From positions 434,001 through 498,000 of the forward strand of contig NZ_JAHYCA010000003.1 of the NCBI RefSeq assembly GCF_019430905.1: a stretch of DNA of 64,000 bases, written 5' to 3'. The translations under genes and the position numbers were made by a program. Source of the DNA: Billgrantia antri (lineage in GTDB: Bacteria > Pseudomonadota > Gammaproteobacteria > Pseudomonadales > Halomonadaceae). Of this stretch, positions 10,554 through 19,705 are shown piece after piece. Numbering within the stretch: the stretch's first letter is position 1; the number at the start of each line of letters is the position of its first letter. The notes beneath the pieces are model-generated. The model had not been told where the DNA came from and did no database searches. It saw only the letters and a program-made list of their open reading frames with translations.

Positions 10554-12017
10554 TCAGGCTTGGGCGCGCGGCAACTTGAGGAAGTGCACGTTGGAGATCT
10601 GCTGCAGGATGCGCACCACCTGACAGCTGTAGCCGAACTCGTTGTCATACCAGACGTAGAGCACCGCCTGCTTCCCGCTGGCAATGGTTGCCTTGGCGTC
10701 GACGATGCCGGCATGGCGATTGCCAACGAAATCGGACGACACTACCTCGGGCGAATCGACGAAGTCGATCTGCTTCTGGTAGGAGGAATCGATCGACATG
10801 CGACGCAGGTAGTCGTTGAGCGCCTCGGCATCGGTCTCGCGGCCCAGCGTCAGGTTGAGGATGGCCATGGAAACGTTGGGGATCGGTACGCGAATGGCGT
10901 TACCGGTCAGCTTGCCGGAAAGCTCGGGCAGGGCCTTGGCCACCGCCTTGGCGGCGCCAGTCTCGGTCAGCACCATGTTGAGCGGTGCACTGCGGCCGCG
11001 TCGATCGCCCTTGTGGTAATTGTCGATCAGGTTCTGGTCGTTGGTGTAGGCATGCACCGTCTCCACGTGACCGCACTCGATACCGTACTCGTCGTTGAGC
11101 ACCTTGAGCACCGGCACGATGGCATTTGTGGTACAGGAGGCCGCCGACAGAATGGTATCGTCCGCCGCGATGTCGCCATGGTTGATACCGAAGACGATGT
11201 TCTTGATATCGCCCTTGCCCGGCGCGGTGAGCAGTGCCTTTGACACGCCCTTGCACTCCAGGTGCTGACCCAGGCCGGCCTCGTCGCGCCAGATGCCGGT
11301 ATTGTCGACTACCACGGCATTGTCGATGCCGTAGGCGGTGTAGTCGATGTCGCTCGGCTTATCGGCATAGATCACCTGGATCACGTTGCCATTGGCGGTG
11401 ATGGTGCGGGCCTCGTAGTCGACACTGATGGTGCCGTCGAAGGGGCCATGGACCGAATCCCGGCGCAGCAGGCTGGCACGTTTCTCCAGGTCCTTGGCGA
11501 TATCGCCACGGCCACGTACCACGATGGCACGCAGACGCAACAGGTTGCCGCCGCCAGCCTTCTCCACCAGCACCCGTGCCAGCAGACGACCGATGCGACC
11601 GAAGCCGTAGAGCACCACATCCTTGGACTGGCCGTTATTGCCGTTGGGATCATGGGCATCGACGATTTCGGCGAGCTCATCACGCAGGAAAGCCTTGGCG
11701 TCGCCGCCGCCACGCTTCTTGAAGGCCACGCCAAGCTTGCCGACATCGACGTGAGCCGGTCCCAGGTTGAGCTCGATCATGGCCTGGACCAGCGGCAGGG
11801 TATCCTGCACCGAGAGCTCGGTGCCCTCGACCTTTCTGACGAAACGGTGGTCCTTCAGGATGCGGATCACCGAGCGGTTGAACAACGAGCGCCCATAGAG
11901 GGTGGTGACCACGTTGTTATGCCGGTAGAGGCTGCCGATGAGCGGGATCATCTGTTCGGCCAGGGCCTGATTGTCGTGCCATTCCTGGAAGACGTTCTCG
12001 AGGGGTTGCTGACTCAC
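10554..12017 (-). CDS. gap: Glyceraldehyde-3-phosphate dehydrogenase, long form
   Basis: An 487-aa GAPDH that interconverts glyceraldehyde-3-phosphate and 1,3-bisphosphoglycerate. The first 125 or so residues are an extension absent from the classical 330-aa enzyme; after it comes the NAD-binding LYGFGRIGRLLARVL. The catalytic SAASCTTNAIVPVLKVL is present, with HAYTNDQNLIDNYHKG after it. The start is the GTG at 12015-12017, because AGAGAGGCTTCAC precedes it; an upstream frame would add 21 residues through the promoter. The nqr-gap-mfd order is also found in pseudomonads, where a GAPDH of similar length occurs. It could serve gluconeogenesis; the coenzyme preference cannot be read reliably. 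Confidence 0.93.
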   Translation of the reverse strand: MSQQPLENVFQEWHDNQALAEQMIPLIGSLYRHNNVVTTLYGRSLFNRSVIRILKDHRFVRKVEGTELSVQDTLPLVQAMIELNLGPAHVDVGKLGVAFKKRGGGDAKAFLRDELAEIVDAHDPNGNNGQSKDVVLYGFGRIGRLLARVLVEKAGGGNLLRLRAIVVRGRGDIAKDLEKRASLLRRDSVHGPFDGTISVDYEARTITANGNVIQVIYADKPSDIDYTAYGIDNAVVVDNTGIWRDEAGLGQHLECKGVSKALLTAPGKGDIKNIVFGINHGDIAADDTILSAASCTTNAIVPVLKVLNDEYGIECGHVETVHAYTNDQNLIDNYHKGDRRGRSAPLNMVLTETGAAKAVAKALPELSGKLTGNAIRVPIPNVSMAILNLTLGRETDAEALNDYLRRMSIDSSYQKQIDFVDSPEVVSSDFVGNRHAGIVDAKATIASGKQAVLYVWYDNEFGYSCQVVRILQQISNVHFLKLPRAQA

Positions 12018-12051
12018 GTGAAGCCTCTCTGAAAATCGAAAATTCCGGTTT

Positions 12052-12080
12052 ATTATCCCGTTCGCGTTTCGCTGGGGCAA
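12052..12080 (-). promoter_or_regulatory. Candidate sigma-70 promoter of gap
   Basis: On the minus strand TTGCCC, a 17-base spacer and GATAAT end about 35 bp upstream of the GTG start. The promoter position rules out the longer upstream reading of the gene. Confidence 0.6.
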
Positions 12081-12248
12081 TCGCAGGATGGTCGCAGGTG
12101 CTGTAGGGGGATTACAGGAATCGCTGCTTGACTACAAGCGTCGCATCGGGCTGGTATGATCCCCCTTTGCTCCTGTTGCTGCTCTCAGCCAGGCATTGCG
12201 AACGGCCTGCCGGCCGGCCCACACGACGACGGAACGCCCGACGACATC

Positions 12249-15200
12249 ATGCCCAAACTCTCGCCGCTCGATCCGCCCCACCCAACGGGGACTCGCGATA
12301 CCCTTTACTGGCAAATGCCGCCGGGCAGCGCGGCTGCCCTGGCGCTGGCACATCTCGCCGACGATGCGCCACTGCTGGTCATCGCTCCCGACACCGCCAG
12401 CGCGCAGCGGCTGGAAAATGATCTGCGTTTCTATGCCCGCGTCCCCGTGCTGCCCTTCCCCGACTGGGAAACGCTGCCCTACGACAGCTTCTCGCCGCAC
12501 CAGGACATCGTCTCTGAGCGGCTGCGCACCCTGCGTCGGCTGCAGAATGGTGAGCATGGCATCGTGCTGGTGCCGATCAACACCCTGATGCAGCGGTTGC
12601 CCCCAGTGGATTACATCGCTGGCCGCGTACTGACCTTGGAAGTTGGCATGCGGCTGGATCGCGAGGGCTTTCGCGAGAGCCTGTCGCGTGCCGGATATCG
12701 TGCCGTGGAGACGGTGTACGAGCCGGGCGAATACGCCTTGCGCGGGGCGCTGATCGATCTCTACCCCATGGGCAGCGAGAGTCCGTTGCGTATCGACCTG
12801 TTCGATGACGAAGTCGATACCCTGCGTCGCTTCGACCCCGACACCCAGCGCAGCCAGGACAAGATCGAGCGAGTGGAGCTGCTGCCGGCACACGAGTACT
12901 CGCTTTCGCGCAGCGCCATCGCTTGCTTCCGCGAAGGCTTCGAGACCCTGTTCGACGTCGATCCGCGCCAGTGCCCGCTGTACCTCGATGCCTTGAAAGG
13001 CATCCCCTCCCCCGGCCTGGAACAGTACCTGCCGCTGTTCTTCGAGGAGACGGCGACGCTGTTCGACCACCTGGTCGAAGGAACACGCGTGGCCCTCCTG
13101 CCCGAGTCCTTTGCCGCCGCCGAGCACCACTGGCAGGCGATCGAGAGCCGTTATGAAAATCTTGGCGTCGATCCGACCCGGCCGCTGCTGCCCCCCCACC
13201 GGGCTTTCGTCCCCGTCGCCGAGGTCTTCGCCGCTATCAAGCGTCATCCACGTGTCGAACTGACCGCCGACAGCCAGCATCCCCATGCCCTCGAGACGGC
13301 CTCGCGGCCCCTGCCGGAGGTGGCAATCAACGCCCGTGCCAAACAGCCGCTGGCCGCACTGCAGGGCTTCCTGACCGAACACGGCAGCACATGCGTGCTG
13401 TTCGTTGCCGAATCGCGCGGCCGCCGTGAGGCGCTGGAGGAGACCCTGGCACCGCTGCACCTGTCACTCCCTCATGCTGCTAGCTTCGATGCCTTCCGCC
13501 AGGGCGACTCACGCCTGGGCATTACCGAGGGCGAGGTCGGCAGCGGACTATGGCTGGAGCAACCCGACATTGCCGTCATTACCGAAACGGAGCTGTTCGG
13601 TGATGTCGTGCGCCAGAGTCGCCGCCGCGAGAAGGCGACCGACATGGGTGAATTGGCTATTCGCCACCTGGCAGAGCTGCGTCCAGGCGCCCCGGTGGTC
13701 CACCAGACCCATGGCGTCGGGCGCTATCGCGGTCTCGAACGCCTGGAGGCCGGCGGTCAGGCCGCGGAGTTCGTGTCCCTCGAATATGCCGACGGTGCCA
13801 AGCTTTACGTCCCGGTGGATAATCTGCACCTGATCTCGCGCTACGCCGGCGCCGACGATGAGTTGGCCCCCCTGCACCGACTAGGCTCGGATCAGTGGGA
13901 CAAGGCGCGCCGCAAGGCGGCGGAGAAGATTCGCGACACCGCCGCCGAGCTGCTCGATGTCTATGCCCGGCGCGAGGCACGTGAAGGCTTTGCCTGCGTC
14001 ACACCCGACGAGGAGTACGCCCGCTTCGCCGCCAGCTTCCCGTTCGAGGAGACCGCCGACCAGCGTGCTGCCATCAGCGCCGTGATCGGCGACATGACCG
14101 CACCCAAGCCAATGGATCGCGTGGTATGCGGCGATGTCGGCTTCGGCAAGACCGAGGTCGCCATGCGCGCCGCCTTCCTCGCCGTACATTCCGGTCGCCA
14201 GGTGGTGGTGCTGGTACCGACCACCCTGCTCGCCCGCCAGCACTACGAGAATTTCCGCGACCGCTTCGCCGACACCGCGGTGCAGATCGAGCTGGTATCA
14301 CGTTTCACTGCAGGCAAGGGACAGGCGGAATCGCTCAAGCGCATCGAGAGCGGCCAGGCCGACATCGTGATCGGCACCCACAAGCTACTCTCGAAGTCGA
14401 TGAAGCTGCCCAACATGGGACTGCTCATCATCGATGAAGAGCATCGCTTCGGCGTTGCCCAGAAGGAGCGCCTGAAGGAACTGCGCGCCGAGGTCGACAT
14501 TCTCACCCTTACCGCCACACCGATTCCACGCACGCTCAACATGGCCATGAGCGGCATCCGCGACCTGTCGATAATCGCCACGCCGCCGGCGCGTCGCCTG
14601 TCGGTGAAGACCTTCGTCCAGCAGCGCGACGAATCGACCATCAAGGAGGCGATCCTGCGCGAGATCCTGCGTGGAGGACAGGTCTACTACCTGCACAACG
14701 AAGTCAGGACCATCGAGACCGCCGCCGATACCATTCGCCACCTGGTTCCCGAGGCACGTGTCGCGGTGGCCCATGGCCAGCTTCCCGAGCGCGCCCTCGA
14801 GCGGGTGATGTCGGACTTCTACCACAAGCGCTACAACGTGCTGGTCTGCTCCACCATCATCGAGACCGGCATCGACGTGCCCAGTGCCAACACCATCGTC
14901 ATCGAGCGCGCCGACAAGTTCGGTCTGGCCCAGTTGCACCAACTGCGAGGCCGAGTGGGCAGGAGCCATCATCAAGCCTACGCCTACCTGCTCGCTCCAC
15001 CGCCGCGGGCGATGACCAAGGACGCCGTCAAGCGCCTGGAGGCTATCGGCGCCGCCGAGGACCTCGGCGCGGGGTTCACCCTGGCCAGTCACGACATGGA
15101 GATCCGCGGTGCCGGCGAGCTGCTCGGCGAGGAGCAGAGCGGCCAGATGGAGGCCATCGGCTATACCCTCTACATGGAGATGCTCGATCGCGCCGTGGCC

Positions 15201-15698
15201 GCCATCCGCGCCGGCAAGACGCCCAACATCGAGGCACCGCTCAGCGATGGCGTCGAGATCAGCCTCAACCTGCCGGCCCTGATCCCCGACGACTACCTGC
15301 CCGACGTCCAGCAGCGCCTGGTGATGTACAAGCGCATCGCCAGCGCCGCCGACGAGGCCGAGCTCAAGGAACTGCAGGTGGAGATGATCGATCGCTTCGG
15401 CCTTCTGCCGGCCGCGGTCAAGACGCTGATGCGCCAGACCCGCCTGCGCCAGCGCGCCGAGCGCCTCGGTATCGTGCGCCTGGAGGCCGGCGCCGAACGC
15501 GGCAGGGTGCTTTTTGGCGGCCAGACCCGGGTCGACCCGCTGACGCTGGTCAAGATGATTCAGGCCGAACCGCAACGTTATCGGCTCGATGGCGCCGACA
15601 CCCTGCGCTTCACTGACGAGATGGACAGCGCGGAGGCCCGCTTCCAGGCCGTGGAGCAACTGCTCGATGCCCTCAACCGCAAGGCCCAGGCCGCCTGA
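12249..15698 (+). CDS. mfd: Transcription-repair coupling factor Mfd
   Basis: An 1149-aa DNA translocase that removes RNA polymerase stalled at lesions and recruits UvrA. The ATG at 12249 gives a length almost identical to E. coli Mfd (1148); the frame is open upstream but those residues look non-native. In order: a UvrB-like N-terminal module with FPDWETLPYD, an RNA-polymerase interaction domain (GAPVVHQTHGVGRYRGLERL), RecG-like helicase motifs with Walker A GDVGFGKTE (about 627-635) and DEEHRFG (about 728), ATPIPRTL, and the C-terminal TRCF domain. It is transcribed away from gap. A small hairpin (15689-15708) spans the stop codon. Confidence 0.97.
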   Translation: MPKLSPLDPPHPTGTRDTLYWQMPPGSAAALALAHLADDAPLLVIAPDTASAQRLENDLRFYARVPVLPFPDWETLPYDSFSPHQDIVSERLRTLRRLQNGEHGIVLVPINTLMQRLPPVDYIAGRVLTLEVGMRLDREGFRESLSRAGYRAVETVYEPGEYALRGALIDLYPMGSESPLRIDLFDDEVDTLRRFDPDTQRSQDKIERVELLPAHEYSLSRSAIACFREGFETLFDVDPRQCPLYLDALKGIPSPGLEQYLPLFFEETATLFDHLVEGTRVALLPESFAAAEHHWQAIESRYENLGVDPTRPLLPPHRAFVPVAEVFAAIKRHPRVELTADSQHPHALETASRPLPEVAINARAKQPLAALQGFLTEHGSTCVLFVAESRGRREALEETLAPLHLSLPHAASFDAFRQGDSRLGITEGEVGSGLWLEQPDIAVITETELFGDVVRQSRRREKATDMGELAIRHLAELRPGAPVVHQTHGVGRYRGLERLEAGGQAAEFVSLEYADGAKLYVPVDNLHLISRYAGADDELAPLHRLGSDQWDKARRKAAEKIRDTAAELLDVYARREAREGFACVTPDEEYARFAASFPFEETADQRAAISAVIGDMTAPKPMDRVVCGDVGFGKTEVAMRAAFLAVHSGRQVVVLVPTTLLARQHYENFRDRFADTAVQIELVSRFTAGKGQAESLKRIESGQADIVIGTHKLLSKSMKLPNMGLLIIDEEHRFGVAQKERLKELRAEVDILTLTATPIPRTLNMAMSGIRDLSIIATPPARRLSVKTFVQQRDESTIKEAILREILRGGQVYYLHNEVRTIETAADTIRHLVPEARVAVAHGQLPERALERVMSDFYHKRYNVLVCSTIIETGIDVPSANTIVIERADKFGLAQLHQLRGRVGRSHHQAYAYLLAPPPRAMTKDAVKRLEAIGAAEDLGAGFTLASHDMEIRGAGELLGEEQSGQMEAIGYTLYMEMLDRAVAAIRAGKTPNIEAPLSDGVEISLNLPALIPDDYLPDVQQRLVMYKRIASAADEAELKELQVEMIDRFGLLPAAVKTLMRQTRLRQRAERLGIVRLEAGAERGRVLFGGQTRVDPLTLVKMIQAEPQRYRLDGADTLRFTDEMDSAEARFQAVEQLLDALNRKAQAA

Positions 15699-15889
15699 CG
15701 AGGCGGCCCATCGCGCAATGACGCGCCGCTACTCCCGCCAGAGCCGGGAACGCTATACTATGCAGTGTGTCCCATCGCAGCCTTGAACCAACCCGACGCC
15801 ACCCCAGCGGAAGGCGTAGACCGTCACCAAGCGACACTGCCTGTTCGGCAGGACACTGCCGGTGACCCTATGACGAGAACACGACGTAG

Positions 15890-16969
15890 ATGAAGAACCC
15901 GACATTGACCAGACGCATCGGTCTTGGCGTTGCCCTGTTCGGTCTTGCCGCCCTGCTGGCGACCACGACCCTTGCCGAGGAGGAAAGCGCCGACAGCTCC
16001 GGGGAGCTACCCCGCGGCCACTTCCACCTGCCCGACGAGGGCAACGTGATCGGCGAGGCCTATACCGTGACCGTCGAGGAGGGCGAGACCCTGCTCGATA
16101 TCGGGCGCCGCCACAACGTGGGCTACGAGGGGATCCGCATGGCCAACCCCGAGGTCAGCATCTGGGCGCCCCGCCCCGGCACCGAGGTGGTGATCCCGGC
16201 CCAGTACATCCTCCCGGACGCACCGCGGGAAGGCATCGTCGTCAACCTCTCGGAGCTGCGCCTGTATTACTACTCGCGCCCCGGCATCGTCGAGACGTAT
16301 CCCATCAGCATCGGTCGGGATGGCTTCGCCACGCCCGTGGGCGTGACCCGTACCACCGTCAAGGTCAAGGACCCTCACTGGTCGCCTCCGCGTTCCATGC
16401 GTGAGGAAGCCGCCGCTCGCGGCGAGCCCCCCCCCGCCGTGGTACCACCAGGCCCTGACAACCCGCTGGGTCGTCACGCCATCCTGCTCGGACTGCCGAG
16501 CTACCTGATCCACGGCACCAACCGACCCGACGGCGTCGGCATGCGTGCCAGCCGCGGCTGCATCCGCATGTTCCCCGAGGACATCGAGTCGCTCTACGAG
16601 CGCGTGCCCAGTGGTACGCAAGTCAACATCATCGACCAGCCGTTCAAGGTCGCGTGGTCGGCGGACGGCGTGCTCTATGCACAGTCGTTCCCTCTGCTAG
16701 AAGAGAACGTGGGCACCTTCGAGCCAATCCTCAACGCCATGGAGATCGTGGCTGACGCCTTCGGAGAGGAGCCCGCACCGATCGATTACGCCCAGTTGCG
16801 CCAGGTCGTCGAGCAGCCCAACGGTCGCCTGGTATCCCTACTCCGGGTCGCCGAGGAAGAGCCTGCCCCGGAAGATCGGCAAGAAACACTGGACGAGGGG
16901 CTGTTCTCGGAACTCGAGATCAGCCAGCAGACGGGGCTGTTTTCGGAGCTGGAAGTCAGCCACCTTTGA
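15890..16969 (+). CDS. LysM L,D-transpeptidase, ErfK/YbiS type
   Basis: A 359-aa exported protein with an N-terminal signal sequence (hydrophobic about 10-28, cleavage near LAEEE). A LysM peptidoglycan-binding module is at about 55-105, and the YkuD catalytic domain follows, with HGTNRPDGVGMRASRGC ending in the nucleophile Cys224. Such enzymes form 3-3 crosslinks or attach Braun-type lipoprotein to diaminopimelate. The C-terminus has a 12-residue near-repeat, GLFSELEIS then GLFSELEVS. The gene faces the Lpp-like lipoprotein gene across a strong terminator, which supports a tethering role by inference. Confidence 0.9.
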   Translation: MKNPTLTRRIGLGVALFGLAALLATTTLAEEESADSSGELPRGHFHLPDEGNVIGEAYTVTVEEGETLLDIGRRHNVGYEGIRMANPEVSIWAPRPGTEVVIPAQYILPDAPREGIVVNLSELRLYYYSRPGIVETYPISIGRDGFATPVGVTRTTVKVKDPHWSPPRSMREEAAARGEPPPAVVPPGPDNPLGRHAILLGLPSYLIHGTNRPDGVGMRASRGCIRMFPEDIESLYERVPSGTQVNIIDQPFKVAWSADGVLYAQSFPLLEENVGTFEPILNAMEIVADAFGEEPAPIDYAQLRQVVEQPNGRLVSLLRVAEEEPAPEDRQETLDEGLFSELEISQQTGLFSELEVSHL

Positions 16970-16984
16970 TCACACTAGAGCCAA

Positions 16985-17008
16985 CAGGCACCGGCTCGCC
17001 GGTGCCTG
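16985..17008 (+). terminator. Hairpin just after the LysM L,D-transpeptidase gene
   Basis: CAGGCACCGG (16985-16994) pairs perfectly with CCGGTGCCTG (16999-17008) around a 4-base loop. There is no T-run; it may be an upstream stem of the strong terminator that follows at 17023. Confidence 0.45.
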
Positions 17009-17022
17009 ACGAACCATCCCAG

Positions 17023-17058
17023 AACGAGAAAACCCCGCCGAGGCGGGGTTTTCTCGTT
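17023..17058. terminator. Strong bidirectional terminator
   Basis: A perfect 17-bp inverted repeat (17023-17039 with 17042-17058) has the core AAAACCCCGCC / GGCGGGGTTTT, giving a GC stem flanked by A and T runs in both directions. It separates the convergent Ldt and Lpp-like genes. Confidence 0.9.
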
Positions 17059-17101
17059 GCAGAACCGCCACCGCCCGAGGGCGATGCGGCGCTCAGCAGA
17101 A

Positions 17102-17365
17102 TTACTTCTGCATGGAGCGCTGGAACATGCGGTTCATTTCCTCGCGGTTCTGCTCGGACATCTGCAGAGCCGCCTGGGCGTCACGCTGAGCCTGGTTGGC
17201 GGTGTTCTGAGCCTGAGTGGCGATGCTGCGCGCTTCTGCAGCGTCGGCCTGAGCAGCTTCAGCAGTCTGGCGAACTTCGTCCAGAGCGGAATTGCTGGCA
17301 CAACCTGCCAGGATGGCCATGGAAGCGGCGGCGGCGGTCAGCTTCAGGGTGGTCTTCAGAGTCAT
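17102..17365 (-). CDS. Lpp-like alanine-zipper outer-membrane lipoprotein
   Basis: An 87-aa lipoprotein starting at the ATG at 17363-17365, preceded by AAGGAGAACATC. The signal peptide ends in the lipobox LAGC (Cys about 22). The mature part is an alanine-rich heptad coiled coil (AEAAQADAAEARSIATQAQN) like Braun lipoprotein and Pseudomonas OprI. It ends in SMQK: a C-terminal lysine is the residue by which Lpp is linked to peptidoglycan. L,D-transpeptidase genes lie on both sides. The family call is strong; covalent attachment is inferred from the terminal Lys and the neighbours. Confidence 0.88.
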   Translation of the reverse strand: MTLKTTLKLTAAAASMAILAGCASNSALDEVRQTAEAAQADAAEARSIATQAQNTANQAQRDAQAALQMSEQNREEMNRMFQRSMQK

Positions 17366-17557
17366 GATGTTCTCCTTGAGTCTTCCTTGGTACTGCACAC
17401 GTTAGTACAGCGGCGTTGATGTTGCCTGTGATCCAGGCTCCCCTGCTCAATGCAGGATTCTTGCAGCGACTGCTGCCAAGCACAGGAGTCAAACGCTGTT
17501 TTATAATACCAGACGGCGCTTGTCCATAGCTCGAAACGTCCCTTGCGTATCTAGAGC

Positions 17558-18172
17558 CTAGCGGATGACGACGCGAGTGCCAATGTCGATTAGCTCGGAA
17601 AGCCTTTCGATCTGTTCGTCGGTCACCGCCACGCATCCCTGAGTCCAGTGATAGCTGGCATGAACCTCTGGGTCCCCTCTACCGACGCCATGGATTCCGA
17701 TGAAGCCTCCCAGTACGGTTTGCTGCGGCGGATACCCGTGGTGGCGATAGTAGGCGAAATAATCTGCGTAATCCTGCTCCGTGTAAAGCCCTGATTCCAA
17801 CGCCATGCGCGCATGAGAGGGTGTAGGGTAGTCCAGACCGATGAAAACGTGCCAGTCGCTCTCCCAGTTGAACCGATTGACGCGAAATTCACCCTTCGGG
17901 GTTTTATTGTCTCCCTGTGTCCGCATGACGCTCGCCCCGGAACGACCCAACGAGATGGGAGCGAAGCGCTCGAGGAGCAAATTACCACGATAGAGGCTCA
18001 GCGAAGCTTCACTGTCATCGACGAGCACCCAGATCTCATCGGCATGGCGAGGCAGATGGGCACGCGTCAGCAATGTCTCGATCAGATTGGCCCGGCCTTC
18101 ATCGGCCATCAGCAGAGTGAAGGGCGCCAGCAGGGCAAGCTGGCCGAAGCGACGACGGGATACGTGTTTCAT
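17558..18172 (-). CDS. Tat-exported YkuD-family L,D-transpeptidase
   Basis: A 204-aa protein whose N-terminus carries a twin-arginine signature SRRRFGQLAL (residues 5-14) followed by a weakly hydrophobic stretch, so export by Tat is likely. The YkuD domain has the catalytic HGVGRGD (His161) and HWTQGCVAV (Cys180) motifs, which fits the YafK/ErfK-like branch. Substrates would be peptidoglycan stem peptides; some YafK relatives (DpaA) instead cleave the Lpp-peptidoglycan bond, and the sequence alone does not tell which activity this one has. It is transcribed in the same direction as the Lpp-like gene, 192 bp upstream of it. Confidence 0.88.
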   Translation of the reverse strand: MKHVSRRRFGQLALLAPFTLLMADEGRANLIETLLTRAHLPRHADEIWVLVDDSEASLSLYRGNLLLERFAPISLGRSGASVMRTQGDNKTPKGEFRVNRFNWESDWHVFIGLDYPTPSHARMALESGLYTEQDYADYFAYYRHHGYPPQQTVLGGFIGIHGVGRGDPEVHASYHWTQGCVAVTDEQIERLSELIDIGTRVVIR

Positions 18173-18362
18173 CGACTCCTCACTCGGGCGGAACGGCAGG
18201 TGACAGACGCTTTATAACGTATCGCTTGACGACTGTCAGTTCACTTAACGTAACCAGGCTCGACAGGCGGCGCCAGAGGAAACTGGCCCACTTTATTCAA
18301 GCTCGCTAGACGTTAGTGCACCAGTATTAAGGTCGATCCCAGGCCAGACAAAAGCCTGCCGC

Positions 18363-19607
18363 TCAAGCCGAAAGAATGGCCCCCATGCGAAACACTTCCC
18401 GCAGGCTGGTGACGCCCGCCTCGGCCTTGGCCAGACCATCCGCCAGCATCAGGTCGACACCGCGTTCGAGCAGGCCACGGCGCAGCTCCGACTCGTCCGC
18501 ATGGCGCAGGATGCGGGCATGATCCTCAGGAGCGAGCTGCCAGATCTCGAACACACCGATGCGTCCGCGAAAGCCAAGACCATCACATTGCGGACACCCC
18601 TTGGCGCGCCAGGCCAGCGCTGGTGGCGTCCTGCCTATCGCTTCCAGCCATTCTTGGTCATGTCGCTCCGGCGGCGCCTGCTCGCGACAGTGCGGACACA
18701 GTCTGCGCACCAGCCTCTGGGCAATAACCAGGCCGAGATTGGCACTGATCTCACTGTCGGCCAGACTAAGTTGTCGCATCGAGGTCACCACACCCACGGC
18801 GTCGCGGCTGTGCAGCGTGCCCATCAGCGAGCGGCCGCTACTGGTAACGCTCAGGGCAGCAAGTGCCGACTCGCGGTCGCGCACTTCCCCGATGAGCACG
18901 TAGTCAGGATCCAGCCGCAAGAGCGAGCGCGTGCCGCTGGCGAAATCCAGGCCATGGTCGAGGTCGACCTGGATCTGGTTGATGCCGGGGATGCTGTACT
19001 CGACCGGATTCTCCAGCGTGATCACGTGGCTATCGGTCAGCTGCAGCTGGCCCAGCAGGGTGTAGAGCGTGGTGGTCTTGCCCGCACCGGTGGGCCCGGC
19101 TACCAGCAGCATACTGCCCGTGGCGTCCATCCAGCGCCGGATGCCCAACGCGCCCTCCTCGCCGATCCCCAGCTCCACGACATCATCGAAGGTTTGCGGC
19201 GGCGCCAGGAAGCGAATCGCCAACTTCTCCCCCGCCGTGCAGTGCACCGCCGTAACGCGCAGATGAACCTCTTGCTCGCCGTCCTGCTTGCGCGACCAAT
19301 GGAAGCCCCCCTCGGCGGTGACGAGAGATGGCACGGGGTTGAGCTTGGCCAACACCTTGAACTGATTCACCAGACGCGCGCCCTGAACCACATCGACCCG
19401 CAACGCATCGACGACACGCCCATCGATACGCAGGCGGACGCGATAGTGCTCATGGTCGGGATCGAGATGCACGTCGGTAGCCCTGGCACGCAGCGCATCG
19501 CCGAGGAGAGCGAACGCTTCGAGCGTCGCCCCTCCCATCGACTGCCCCACTTCCATCTGCGCTGACAGTGCAGGCAACAAGTGCTGCTTGTAGTACGCCT
19601 CGGACAC
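18363..19607 (-). CDS. Solitary GspE/PilB-type secretion ATPase
   Basis: A 414-aa hexameric motor ATPase of the type II secretion / type IV pilus superfamily. The start is the GTG at 19605-19607, preceded by AGGGAGGAG; the frame is open for 44 more codons upstream but those cross a terminator. Walker A GPTGAGKTT is at 171-179, the Asp/Walker B region DPDYVLIGEVRD near 236, and a tetracysteine zinc element (CPHC and CPQC) at about 325-360. The regulatory N-terminal T2SE_N domain of PilB or GspE is absent. No pilus or secretion gene lies nearby, so its partners must be encoded elsewhere. Confidence 0.85.
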   Translation of the reverse strand: MSEAYYKQHLLPALSAQMEVGQSMGGATLEAFALLGDALRARATDVHLDPDHEHYRVRLRIDGRVVDALRVDVVQGARLVNQFKVLAKLNPVPSLVTAEGGFHWSRKQDGEQEVHLRVTAVHCTAGEKLAIRFLAPPQTFDDVVELGIGEEGALGIRRWMDATGSMLLVAGPTGAGKTTTLYTLLGQLQLTDSHVITLENPVEYSIPGINQIQVDLDHGLDFASGTRSLLRLDPDYVLIGEVRDRESALAALSVTSSGRSLMGTLHSRDAVGVVTSMRQLSLADSEISANLGLVIAQRLVRRLCPHCREQAPPERHDQEWLEAIGRTPPALAWRAKGCPQCDGLGFRGRIGVFEIWQLAPEDHARILRHADESELRRGLLERGVDLMLADGLAKAEAGVTSLREVFRMGAILSA

Positions 19608-19705
19608 GGTCTGCTCCTCCCTGACGGACCCTGGCACAGAAGCGGCGAGACTCGGCCGCTGAAAGCAGTCTAGCTCAAGTGCATCACGTCGCAGCGCCAA
19701 AGCAC

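Noticed and set aside
12132..13460. A 442-codon open frame antisense to mfd
   Set aside because: It is a shadow produced by high-GC codon bias; the plus strand encodes unmistakable Mfd over the same bases.
18173..18362. Possible tRNA or small RNA between the Tat L,D-transpeptidase and the GspE-like gene
   Set aside because: I could not fold a cloverleaf or find a promoter-terminator pair; left unassigned.
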